This document shows, piece after piece, positions 1 through 6,240 of a stretch of DNA of 6,240 nt. The DNA is from Nitrospira sp. (GTDB lineage: Bacteria; Nitrospirota; Nitrospiria; Nitrospirales; Nitrospiraceae). Below the pieces are notes generated by a model, which saw nothing but the letters and a program-made list of their open reading frames with translations, was not told where the DNA came from and did no database searches. Position numbers and translations under genes: made by a program. The stretch lies in assembly GCA_025361385.1 (NCBI GenBank), contig JANYAJ010000524.1, forward strand, positions 1 through 6,240, written 5' to 3'. Position 1 is the first letter of the stretch. Every line of letters starts with the position of its first letter.

Positions 1-90
1 GAGTTGTATGTGGACGCAGATGAATCGATCTGGAAGAACGATCCGGCGGCTGTGCTGTCGCCGATCAAGCCTCTTGTGCTCTTATCGTAG
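1..90 (+). CDS. 3' end of an unidentified upstream gene (partial)
   Basis: Frame 1 is open from the first base to a TAG at 88-90, giving 29 residues that begin ELYVDADESIW and end KPLVLLS. The amino-acid composition is ordinary and third codon positions are G/C-leaning, as in the genes downstream. The competing frame 2 is rich in Arg, Cys and Ser and looks like a shadow. I do not recognise the family, and 29 residues are too few to assign one. No rho-independent terminator is visible after the stop. Transcription could therefore continue into the pump operon, which starts 71 bases later. The fragment might still be chance open frame rather than a real gene end. Confidence 0.45.
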   Translation, partial: ELYVDADESIWKNDPAAVLSPIKPLVLLS

Positions 91-97
91 GTGCGAT

Positions 98-143
98 GTA
101 GAGAACTCTGTGCAGAAAGAGGTAGACTGAGCAGCTCCTCTAC
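98..143. promoter_or_regulatory. Possible operator region with inverted AGAG/CTCT half-sites
   Basis: The space upstream of the adaptor gene contains GTAGAG at 98-103 and its exact inverse CTCTAC at 138-143. Within this sits the short near-palindrome AGAGAACTCT at 100-109 and a further AGAGG at 118-122 that can pair with CCTCT at 137-141. These could be half-sites for a repressor or activator of the pump, since RND operons are commonly controlled locally by TetR-, LysR- or MarR-type proteins. The arms are only 4-6 bases long and no regulator gene lies in the window. Chance occurrence or a weak RNA hairpin in the leader is equally possible. Confidence 0.2.
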
Positions 144-161
144 AATGGAATCGGTTTGATC

Positions 162-1346
162 ATGGTAACAAGACATACGGCTCCACATATCGTGTCCTAC
201 GGGCTTGCGGCTTTTTTGCTGACCCTGCCTGTTGGTTGTAAACAAGATGCGGGATCCGCCCCGGCTCCTCAGGTCTCGCAAGTCGAGGTGATGACGGTGG
301 TTCGTCAGACGATCCCGGACGAACCGGAATTCATCGGGCAAGCCGAGGCCTCGCGTCCGGTAGAGATCCGTTCGCAAGTGACCGGCCTGCTGAAGGCCGT
401 GCTCTATCAGGAAGGGCGTGACGTCAAGAAGGGCGACCGCCTCTATCAAATCGATCCCATTCCCTTCCAAGCGGCCGTGGCAATCGCGAAAGCCAAGATT
501 GCCGAAGCAGAAGCTCGGCTGGTGCAGGCGAGACAGGATCTGGCACGCGTCAAACCGCTTCTGGCGGAGCAGGCGGTCAGTCAGAAAGATGTCGACGATG
601 CCGTGGCCGGCGACCTCACCGCCAAAGCGCTGCTGCAAGGGGCGAAGGCAGAGTTGACCAAGTCGCAGTTCGACCTCGACAATACACTCATCACCGCGCC
701 CATTACCGGATTGATCGAGCGGAGCCGCTACTACGAAGGGCGCCTGGTCTCGGCGCAAACGGATTTATTGACGGTGGTCCATCGCGTCGACCCTATGTAC
801 GTGGTCGTGAGTGTGCCGGAGACGTTTATCCTCAAGCGGCGGCGGGACATCGAGTCGAAGAAAATTACCCATCCGGGGGTCTACCAGTTACGAGGCCAGC
901 TGACGCTCATGGATGGCTCGGTCTATGCGCATGAAGGCGTGCTCGATCTCCTAGAGCCGGGCTTGCGAACGGAGACGGGATCCCGTCAAACCAGAATTAC
1001 GTTCCCCAATCCCCAGCGCAGTCTTCTCCCGGGCCAATTTGTGAAGGTGCGATTTACCGGCGATACGAAGACGGACGCAATCCTCATTCCTCAGCGCGCC
1101 GTGTTGCAGGGCCCGCAGGGTCCTTTCGTCTATGTGGTGAATCAAGACGAGAAGATCGCCATTCGTGACGTGGCCGCGTCCGACTGGAAAGGGGACCAGT
1201 GGCTCATCGACACCGGCCTCATGCAGGGCGATCGCGTGGTGGTGAATGGGCTGATGAAGATCGGTCCAGGCGCTCCGGTGAAGGCGATTCCCTGGGTAGG
1301 GACGAATGCCCCGGCCACGGAAGTCACTCCTTCCACATCTCAATAA
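162..1346 (+). CDS. RND efflux pump periplasmic adaptor subunit (membrane fusion protein, AcrA/MexA/MexE type)
   Basis: This periplasmic adaptor joins the inner-membrane RND transporter to the outer-membrane channel. From the ATG at 162 it is 394 residues, close to the usual 380-400. An N-terminal hydrophobic stretch ends in LTLPVGC, a slightly atypical lipobox (Pro at -3) that puts the lipidated Cys at about residue 26. Next come the first lipoyl half (about 67-99, including GRDVKKGDRLYQIDP), an alpha-helical hairpin (about 102-171), the second lipoyl half (about 172-198, ITAPITGLIERS), a beta-barrel domain (about 205-300, including LLPGQFVKVRF) and a membrane-proximal domain (about 306-375). 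The hairpin tip has R129, L133 and S140 in the same spacing as the R-L-S motif that AcrA (R128/L132/S139) uses to dock on TolC-type channels. An in-frame TTG at 156 is an alternative start; I prefer the ATG, with a weak GGAA at 147-150 some 11 bases upstream. The family is certain; the exact subfamily and the lipidation are less so. Confidence 0.95.
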   Translation: MVTRHTAPHIVSYGLAAFLLTLPVGCKQDAGSAPAPQVSQVEVMTVVRQTIPDEPEFIGQAEASRPVEIRSQVTGLLKAVLYQEGRDVKKGDRLYQIDPIPFQAAVAIAKAKIAEAEARLVQARQDLARVKPLLAEQAVSQKDVDDAVAGDLTAKALLQGAKAELTKSQFDLDNTLITAPITGLIERSRYYEGRLVSAQTDLLTVVHRVDPMYVVVSVPETFILKRRRDIESKKITHPGVYQLRGQLTLMDGSVYAHEGVLDLLEPGLRTETGSRQTRITFPNPQRSLLPGQFVKVRFTGDTKTDAILIPQRAVLQGPQGPFVYVVNQDEKIAIRDVAASDWKGDQWLIDTGLMQGDRVVVNGLMKIGPGAPVKAIPWVGTNAPATEVTPSTSQ

Positions 1347-1350
1347 GGAT
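1344..1350 (+). promoter_or_regulatory. Shine-Dalgarno site for the RND transporter, overlapping the adaptor stop codon
   Basis: TAAGGAT includes the TAA stop of the adaptor gene and presents AAGGA 10 bases before the GTG start at 1360. It supports the GTG as the true start, since no ATG lies nearby in frame and the protein from this GTG begins exactly where HAE-1 transporters usually do. The overlap suggests that ribosomes finishing the adaptor help to initiate the transporter. Confidence 0.7.
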
Positions 1351-1359
1351 AGATAAGTT

Positions 1360-4300
1360 GTGACGTCGCACGTCTTCATCGACAGGCCTATTCTTGCGTC
1401 GGTGGTCTCCATCGTCATTGTGGTGATGGGCCTGCTCGCGCTGCAGGTCCTGCCGGTCGCCCAGTTTCCGGAGATTACCCCGCCGGTCGTACAGATCGAT
1501 GCGGATTATCCCGGTGCCAGTGCGGAAGTCGCCGCTGAATCGGTCGCCAGGCCGATCGAGGTGACACTTCCCGGCATTGACAACCTGCTTTATTTCGATT
1601 CGACCAGCAGCAACGACGGGCACGTCACCATCAAGCTGACGTTCGAGATCGGCACCGATCCGGATATCGCTCAGGTCCAAACCCAGAACCGCGAAAAGCT
1701 CGCCGAACCGCAACTGCCGACGGAAGTCATCCGGCAGGGTGTGTCCGTCAAGAAGGTGTCTCCCGACCTTGTCGCAGTCATGGTCCTGAAGTCCACCGAT
1801 CCCCGCCATGACGCGGTCTTCCTCTCGAACTATGCCACGCTCCGGCTGGTCGATGATCTGAAACGCGTTAAGGGCGTGGGGGATGCGCTGGTATTCGGTC
1901 AGCAGAATTACAGCATGCGGATCATCCTCAATCCCTTGCATATGGCGAAGCTGGGCCTCATGCCGACCGACATCGCGGCGATCATTCGAGAGCAGAATCG
2001 CGATTATCCCGCCGGGACCATCGGGCGGGAGCCGGCGCCGAAGGGTACCGAGCTGACGATTCCGATCATCACGAAGGGCCGATTGACCGATGTGAAGGAT
2101 TTCGAGGAACTGATCGTACGTGCCTTGCCAGACGGCTCCACGGTTCGGCTAAAGGATGTCGCGCGCATCGAGCTGGGCGCCCAGTCCTATGCCCTTGAGG
2201 GGCGCTGGAACAGCAAGCCCACGACATTTATTTTGACGTTTCTTTCTCCCGGTGCGAACGCGTTGGACACGATCCGTCGCGCACGTGCGCAGATGGATGA
2301 GCTGGCCAAGAATTTCCCACCCGGGGTGTCCTACGATATTCCCTACGACACCACGCGGTTTATCGAAGTCTCGATCAGAGAAGTGGTCAAGACGTTGGCC
2401 GAGGCCATGGTGCTGGTCGTGCTCGTGGTCTATCTGTTTCTCCAAAGCTGGCGTGCCACGATCATTCCGACTGTCGCTGTGCCGGTCTCGCTGATCGGCA
2501 CCTTCATCGGCCTGTACGCGTTGGGGTTCTCGATCAATACGATCACCCTATTCGGAATGGTGCTGGCCATCGGGATCGTGGTCGACGATGCGATCGTGGT
2601 CGTGGAGAACGTCGAGCGGCACATGCGTGAAAATCGCCTCTCGGCGAAAGACGCGGCGAAGCGGGCGATGAGCGAAGTGACGTCGCCGATTATCGCCATC
2701 GTGTTGGTGCTGGTCTCTGTCTTCGTCCCCGTCGGTTTTGTCGGCGGGATCACGGGCGCGCTCTATAAGCAATTTGCCGCCACGATTGCGATCTCGGTCA
2801 CCGTGTCCGGCTTTGTCGCGCTGACCCTGAGCCCGGCGCTTTGCGCAATGGTCCTCCTGCCGCAACATGAAACGCGCGGTGGGTTTTGGGCCTTCTTTGA
2901 CCGGACGTTCGGGCGGACTCAACGGGGTTATATGGGTGTGGTCGGCGCCTTCATGGTCCGGCCGGTTGTCGTGATGCTGTTGTTCGGGGTGCTCCTTGCA
3001 GTCTCGACCGGTCTCTTCAAGGCGCTGCCGAAAAGCTTTCTTCCGGAAGAGGATCAAGGGTATTTCATCGTCGTCGCGCAACTGCCGGATGGCGCGTCGA
3101 AGCAGCGGACCGACGCGGTACTCGAACGGGTTGAACGGTTCTTTCAGGCCAATCCAGCTGTCCATTCAACCGATGCGCTCTCCGGCCAAAACTTCGTCTT
3201 TGGCACCAGAGGGCCGAACTCGGCGACGATGTTCGTGCCGCTGACACTTTGGGACGAGCGTATGGAGCCGCAGAATCATGCGAAGGCGTTGGTCGGGGCG
3301 GCCTATGGTGAATTTGCGAAGATCCCTGAAGCGCTGCTGTTGGCGTTCAATGCGCCGGCGATTCGCGGCGTCGGGGCGGTCGGTGGATTCTCTGCACAGT
3401 TGCAAGACCCCAGCAGCGGAGACTTTAAGAAGTTTGCGGCGGTTGCGCAACAGTTCGTTGATCGGGTGCAGAAGGAGCCGGCCATCGGCCGGGTCGGCAC
3501 GAATTTTCGTGTGTCCTCGCCGCGGCTGTACGTGCATGTGAATCGGGAGCGGGCGAAGGCGCTGGGTATACCGATTTCGGACATCTTCGACACGCTACAA
3601 GCCTACTTCGGGAATTTCTACATTAACGACTTTGTCAAATTCGGCCGCGTCTATCACGTGCAGACAGAGGCGGAAGCAGAGTATCGGGCCACCCCTCAGG
3701 ATATTTCGAAGATCTATGTGCGAGCTCAGGGTGCCCAGGGCTTCAACATGATCCCCCTCGATACGGTGGTGACGACGGAGTATCAGAGCGGCCCGGATCC
3801 GGTGAATCACTTCAATGGATATAATACAGCCCTGGTGCTGGGTGCTGCGGCGCCGGGCTACAGTTCAGGTCAGGCGCTCGAAGCGCTCGATCGTGTGGGT
3901 AAAGAGGTGCTCGTGCCCCAAGGCTATGCGATCGACTACAGCAACATTTCCTTCCAGGAGCGGCGAGTCGGTGGCCAGTCCACCCAGGTCTTTGCCGTCG
4001 GTCTCCTGATGGTGTTTCTTGTGCTGGCCGCCCAGTTCGAGAGCTGGGTGGTTCCCTTTGCGGTGATCCTGGCCGTGCCTTTCGCAATTTTCGGCGCATT
4101 GTCGGCCGTATGGATGCGCGGCTTCGAAAACGATGTGTATTTCCAGATCGGACTGGTGACCTTGATCGGCCTGTCGGCCAAAAATGCGATTCTGATCGTC
4201 GAATTTGCCAATACTCGCTATGAAGCGGGACGTCCATTGGTCGAGGCCGCGCTGGAAGCGGCCCGGTTGCGGTTCCGGCCGATCATCATGACCTCCATGG

Positions 4301-4530
4301 CTTTTATTTTCGGGATGGTCCCGTTGGTCGTGGCTACAGGCGCGGGGGCCTCAAGCCGTCAGTCGATTGGAACCGGTGTGATGGGTGGAATGCTCGCGGC
4401 CACCTTCCTGGCGATCTTTTTTGTGCCGCTCTTTTATGTGGTCATTCGCCGGCTGACCCAACGTCGTGTATTGGCAGAGCCGGTCGCGGAGGGGCAGCCG
4501 ATGCCGCCATCTCCGGAGGATCAGGCCTAA
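1360..4530 (+). CDS. RND efflux transporter permease, HAE-1 family (AcrB/MexB/MexF type)
   Basis: This is the proton-driven inner-membrane pump, active as a trimer that exports amphiphilic drugs, dyes, solvents or detergents. At 1056 residues it is full length (AcrB is 1049). It starts FIDRPILA, continues into TM1 (about 11-33) and then the HAE-1 signature LPVAQFPEITPPVVQI. Two large periplasmic loops (about 34-340 and 555-872) alternate with TM2-6 (341-499), TM7 (534-553) and TM8-12 (875-1030), the usual internally duplicated topology. The proton relay is intact: D409 and D410 in GIVVDDAIVVVENVER (TM4), K941 in LSAKNAILIVEFA (TM10), and R971 and T978 in RFRPIIMTSM (TM11). These match AcrB D407/D408/K940/R971/T978. 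F179 corresponds to AcrB F178, while L137 replaces F136 in the deep binding pocket. The polar RND-type drug pocket and the absence of heavy-metal motifs argue against a CusA-type metal pump. GTG start. Substrates cannot be read from the sequence. Confidence 0.97.
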   Translation: MTSHVFIDRPILASVVSIVIVVMGLLALQVLPVAQFPEITPPVVQIDADYPGASAEVAAESVARPIEVTLPGIDNLLYFDSTSSNDGHVTIKLTFEIGTDPDIAQVQTQNREKLAEPQLPTEVIRQGVSVKKVSPDLVAVMVLKSTDPRHDAVFLSNYATLRLVDDLKRVKGVGDALVFGQQNYSMRIILNPLHMAKLGLMPTDIAAIIREQNRDYPAGTIGREPAPKGTELTIPIITKGRLTDVKDFEELIVRALPDGSTVRLKDVARIELGAQSYALEGRWNSKPTTFILTFLSPGANALDTIRRARAQMDELAKNFPPGVSYDIPYDTTRFIEVSIREVVKTLAEAMVLVVLVVYLFLQSWRATIIPTVAVPVSLIGTFIGLYALGFSINTITLFGMVLAIGIVVDDAIVVVENVERHMRENRLSAKDAAKRAMSEVTSPIIAIVLVLVSVFVPVGFVGGITGALYKQFAATIAISVTVSGFVALTLSPALCAMVLLPQHETRGGFWAFFDRTFGRTQRGYMGVVGAFMVRPVVVMLLFGVLLAVSTGLFKALPKSFLPEEDQGYFIVVAQLPDGASKQRTDAVLERVERFFQANPAVHSTDALSGQNFVFGTRGPNSATMFVPLTLWDERMEPQNHAKALVGAAYGEFAKIPEALLLAFNAPAIRGVGAVGGFSAQLQDPSSGDFKKFAAVAQQFVDRVQKEPAIGRVGTNFRVSSPRLYVHVNRERAKALGIPISDIFDTLQAYFGNFYINDFVKFGRVYHVQTEAEAEYRATPQDISKIYVRAQGAQGFNMIPLDTVVTTEYQSGPDPVNHFNGYNTALVLGAAAPGYSSGQALEALDRVGKEVLVPQGYAIDYSNISFQERRVGGQSTQVFAVGLLMVFLVLAAQFESWVVPFAVILAVPFAIFGALSAVWMRGFENDVYFQIGLVTLIGLSAKNAILIVEFANTRYEAGRPLVEAALEAARLRFRPIIMTSMAFIFGMVPLVVATGAGASSRQSIGTGVMGGMLAATFLAIFFVPLFYVVIRRLTQRRVLAEPVAEGQPMPPSPEDQA
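4515..4520 (+). promoter_or_regulatory. Shine-Dalgarno site for the outer-membrane factor, inside the end of the transporter gene
   Basis: GGAGGA lies within the last codons of the transporter gene, 11 bases before the ATG at 4532. It fixes that ATG as the start of the outer-membrane factor in preference to earlier in-frame codons, such as the TTG-type start near 4466, that would lie deep in the transporter gene. It also points to coupled translation, because the two genes are separated by a single base. Confidence 0.75.
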
Positions 4531-4531
4531 C

Positions 4532-5947
4532 ATGCGCAAGCCAGTTATTATCGGCCTCTCCTGTTTTCTCATGTCCTGCGCGATGGGACCGGACTACGAA
4601 CGTCCTAAGACGGATATGGCCGAGAGCTTTCGGATGGCTGACGCCCCGCTGGACGCCCCGTCGATCGCGAACCTGCCCTGGTGGGAACTCCTGCGCGATG
4701 AGCCGTTGCAACAGCTGATGCGTATCGCGCTGGAAGAAAATAAGGATCTCCAGCGCGCTGTCGCAGTGGTCGATGAGTTCCAAGCCCGCGCGCTGATCGC
4801 CCGATCGGACTATCTTCCCGGTTTGTCGGCCTCGGGGAATGCGCCGTCTTTTGGACGTAAGACCTCGTTCCTCGTTCCCGGGTTTTCAAACCCGTTTAAC
4901 TACTACCTTCAAGGCAGCCTTAGCTGGGAGCTTGACCTCTGGGGCCGTGTGAGGCGCTCAAACGAAGCGGCTCGCGCCGATCTGCTGTCGAAGGAAGAGA
5001 ATCGACGGGCGGTGGTCTTGCAGCTCGTGAGCGGCGTCGCAGAGAGCTACTTCAACTTGCTCCAGTTCGATATGCAGATGGATATTGCCAAGCGGACGTT
5101 GCAATCCTGGGAAGAGTCGGTTCGCATTGCGCAGGCCAGGCTAAAACAGGGTATGACGTCGCGTCTCGACACGGATCAGTTTGAGGCGGAGCGAGCCAAC
5201 GCTGCTGCACGGATGGCAGAGCTCGAACGGCAAATGGTGCAGGCGGAAAACCAATTGAGCGTGCTGCTGGGGCGCAAACCCTTTTCGATTCCCAGGGGCC
5301 GCCCCCTCACGGATCAGGTGATGCCGCCTGCCGTACCGGCCGGTCTGCCGTCGGAACTGTTGCAGCGGCGGCCGGATTTGCTGCAGGCTGAACAACAGCT
5401 CGCTGCCGCGACGGCCCGTATCGGCGTGGCCAAGGCCGAGCGCTTTCCCAAGGTTTCACTCACGGGATTGCTGGGTGTTGCCAGTCCGCATCTGTCCCAG
5501 CTCTTTACCGATCCCGCCTCCTTTGGTGTTGCCGGGGTTGGACTGGCGGCACCGCTGTTGAACGGACAGGTCCTGGGATTTCAGCAGGAAGCGGCGGAGG
5601 CGCAAGCCAGGCAAGCGGTCGCGCAGTATGAACAGACGGTCTTGACCGCGTTTCGTGAAGTGGAGGATTCGCTCGTGGCTGTGCGAACGGTGCGAGTGCA
5701 AACCGACGCGCAGCAACAACAAGTGACGGCCTTGCAATCAGCGCTCAAGTTGGCAGAACTCCGTTACAAGGGTGGGTTGGCGAACTATCTGGACGTGCTC
5801 GTGGCGCGGCGGAATCTCTTTGAGGCAGAACTGTCCCTGACCAGTACGCGCCGTCTGCATCTGGTCTCGGTGGTGCAACTCTACAAGGCTCTTGGCGGAG
5901 GCTGGTCTCCCGAGATGGCCCGACCGAAAGACGTGAGCAAAGGATAA
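4532..5947 (+). CDS. Outer-membrane factor lipoprotein of the efflux pump (NodT/OprM family)
   Basis: This is the trimeric outer-membrane channel of the tripartite pump, a TolC-like barrel with a long periplasmic alpha-helical tunnel. From the ATG at 4532 it has 471 residues, typical for OprM/OprN-like proteins. The short signal peptide ends in FLMSC followed by AMGPDYERP. This matches the NodT-family lipobox and GPDY motif, giving a lipidated Cys16. Family landmarks follow: LPWWELLRDEPLQQL (48-62), SWELDLWGRVRR (131-142), the repeat-linking block LPSELLQRRPDLLQAEQQL (272-290) with ARIGVAKAERFPKVSLTG (295-312), AFREVEDSL (373-381), RYKGGLANYLDVL (411-423) and the terminal YKALGGGW (451-458). 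Two OEP repeats are complete. The stop TAA is followed directly by an in-frame TAG, giving tandem stops. It sits one base after the transporter gene and surely serves the same pump. Confidence 0.96.
   Translation: MRKPVIIGLSCFLMSCAMGPDYERPKTDMAESFRMADAPLDAPSIANLPWWELLRDEPLQQLMRIALEENKDLQRAVAVVDEFQARALIARSDYLPGLSASGNAPSFGRKTSFLVPGFSNPFNYYLQGSLSWELDLWGRVRRSNEAARADLLSKEENRRAVVLQLVSGVAESYFNLLQFDMQMDIAKRTLQSWEESVRIAQARLKQGMTSRLDTDQFEAERANAAARMAELERQMVQAENQLSVLLGRKPFSIPRGRPLTDQVMPPAVPAGLPSELLQRRPDLLQAEQQLAAATARIGVAKAERFPKVSLTGLLGVASPHLSQLFTDPASFGVAGVGLAAPLLNGQVLGFQQEAAEAQARQAVAQYEQTVLTAFREVEDSLVAVRTVRVQTDAQQQQVTALQSALKLAELRYKGGLANYLDVLVARRNLFEAELSLTSTRRLHLVSVVQLYKALGGGWSPEMARPKDVSKG
5939..5944 (+). 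promoter_or_regulatory. Shine-Dalgarno site for the nitroreductase gene, at the end of the channel gene
   Basis: AAAGGA forms the last two sense codons of the outer-membrane factor and lies 10 bases before the ATG at 5955. It supports that start and indicates that the nitroreductase is read from the same transcript, since no terminator hairpin or promoter is seen between the two genes. Confidence 0.65.
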
Positions 5948-5954
5948 TAGGGTT

Positions 5955-6240
5955 ATGGAGAAACCGGCAGAGACGCAGTATCCCATCCACGACCTGTTAC
6001 GTCAGCGGTGGAGTCCACGCGCCTTTGACAATCGGCCGGTCGAGCCGGAGAAACTCCGCAGTCTGTTTGAGGCGGCTCGCTGGGCGCCGTCATCGAATAA
6101 CGGACAGCCTTGGCGCTTTCTGGTTGCGACCAAAGAGCATACGACCGAGTACGATCGATTATTCAACTGCCTGGTCGAAGGCAATCAGAAATGGGCCTAC
6201 CGCGCGCCGGTGCTGATGCTATCCGTGGCTCAACTTGAGT
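5955..6240 (+). CDS. Nitroreductase-family FMN-dependent oxidoreductase (5' part; runs off the window)
   Basis: The first 95 codons of an open frame continue past the right edge. Nitroreductase-family enzymes are usually homodimeric flavoproteins of about 180-220 residues that use NAD(P)H to reduce nitro groups, quinones, enones or related electrophiles; some members have specialised roles such as dehalogenation or cofactor biosynthesis. Visible family features are LLRQRWSPRAFDNRPV (14-29), whose Arg residues match the N-terminal FMN-phosphate-binding motif, and ARWAPSSNNGQPWRFLVA (41-58), the characteristic APS-x-N-x-QPW-RF segment around the flavin. No signal peptide is present, so it should be cytoplasmic. 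It starts 7 bases after the channel gene and is most likely in the same operon. The specific substrate, and whether it acts together with the pump, cannot be deduced. The missing C-terminal half prevents subfamily assignment. Confidence 0.9.
   Translation, partial: MEKPAETQYPIHDLLRQRWSPRAFDNRPVEPEKLRSLFEAARWAPSSNNGQPWRFLVATKEHTTEYDRLFNCLVEGNQKWAYRAPVLMLSVAQLE

Noticed and set aside
74..102. Possible sigma-70 promoter: TTGTGC at 74-79, 17 bases, TGTAGA at 97-102
   Set aside because: Each hexamer matches the consensus at only three of six positions and the -35 lies inside the upstream coding end. The match is no better than chance in a region of this size.
145..159. Four-codon mini-ORF (ATG to TGA) ending just before the adaptor ATG
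   Set aside because: It has no convincing ribosome-binding site at proper spacing and could easily arise by chance; there is no attenuator hairpin to support a leader peptide.
156..161. TTG at 156 as the adaptor start
   Set aside because: It would add only two residues, and its spacing from the weak GGAA is 5 bases against 11 for the ATG. ATG is the commoner start, so 162 is preferred, although the TTG is not excluded.
1324..1941. Long antisense open frame of about 205 codons opposite the start of the transporter
   Set aside because: Its translation is rich in Asp, Arg, His and Gly, as expected for the reverse complement of a GC-biased gene. It has no recognisable domain and lies wholly over well-supported coding sequence.
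2548..3165. Second long antisense open frame of about 205 codons opposite the middle of the transporter
   Set aside because: Its composition is extremely rich in Arg, Asp and His with runs of DHD-type residues, which mirrors the Val/Ile/Met-coding membrane segments on the + strand. It is a shadow.
4466..4531. An upstream in-frame extension of the outer-membrane factor that would start within the transporter gene
   Set aside because: The extension reads as an Arg/Ser-rich shadow of the transporter's C-terminus. The ATG at 4532 has a good GGAGGA site and begins a proper lipoprotein signal peptide.
6025..6216. A + strand open frame of 63 codons inside the nitroreductase region
   Set aside because: It is out of frame with the nitroreductase, is Arg/Ser-rich and has no domain signal, whereas the 5955 frame carries clear nitroreductase motifs.

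Overview
The window holds one co-directional (+ strand) operon that encodes a complete tripartite RND-type drug efflux pump of a Gram-negative bacterium. In order, it has a periplasmic adaptor lipoprotein, an HAE-1 family inner-membrane RND transporter (AcrB/MexB/MexF type) and a NodT/OprM-type outer-membrane channel lipoprotein. The start of a nitroreductase-family flavoenzyme follows and runs off the right edge. The DNA is GC-rich (around 60% by eye), with a strong GC bias at third codon positions. An outer-membrane factor and two probable lipoproteins imply a double-membrane cell. The sequence alone does not fix the phylum; Proteobacteria or Nitrospirota would both fit.

Layout. Positions 1-90 look like the last 29 codons of an unidentified upstream gene. 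Positions 91-161 are a short intergenic region with several AGAG/CTCT half-sites in inverted arrangement, a possible but unproven operator area. The adaptor occupies 162-1346, the RND transporter 1360-4530, the outer-membrane factor 4532-5947 and the nitroreductase 5955 to beyond 6240. The gaps after the adaptor, the transporter and the channel are 13, 1 and 7 bases. Each downstream gene has a purine-rich Shine-Dalgarno sequence embedded in or touching the end of the gene before it, so the genes are almost certainly co-transcribed and probably translationally coupled.

How the genes work together. The RND trimer captures amphiphilic compounds from the periplasm or outer leaflet of the inner membrane and uses proton influx through its Asp-Asp/Lys/Arg/Thr relay. 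The adaptor bridges it to the channel through a coiled-coil hairpin that carries the R-L-S tip motif. The channel then discharges substrate across the outer membrane. The linked nitroreductase could modify nitro, quinone or other electrophilic compounds in the cytoplasm, but its link to the pump is inferred only from position. No regulator gene is visible. I found no mobile element, CRISPR array, RNA gene or clearly novel system; this is a well-preserved but ordinary efflux operon.
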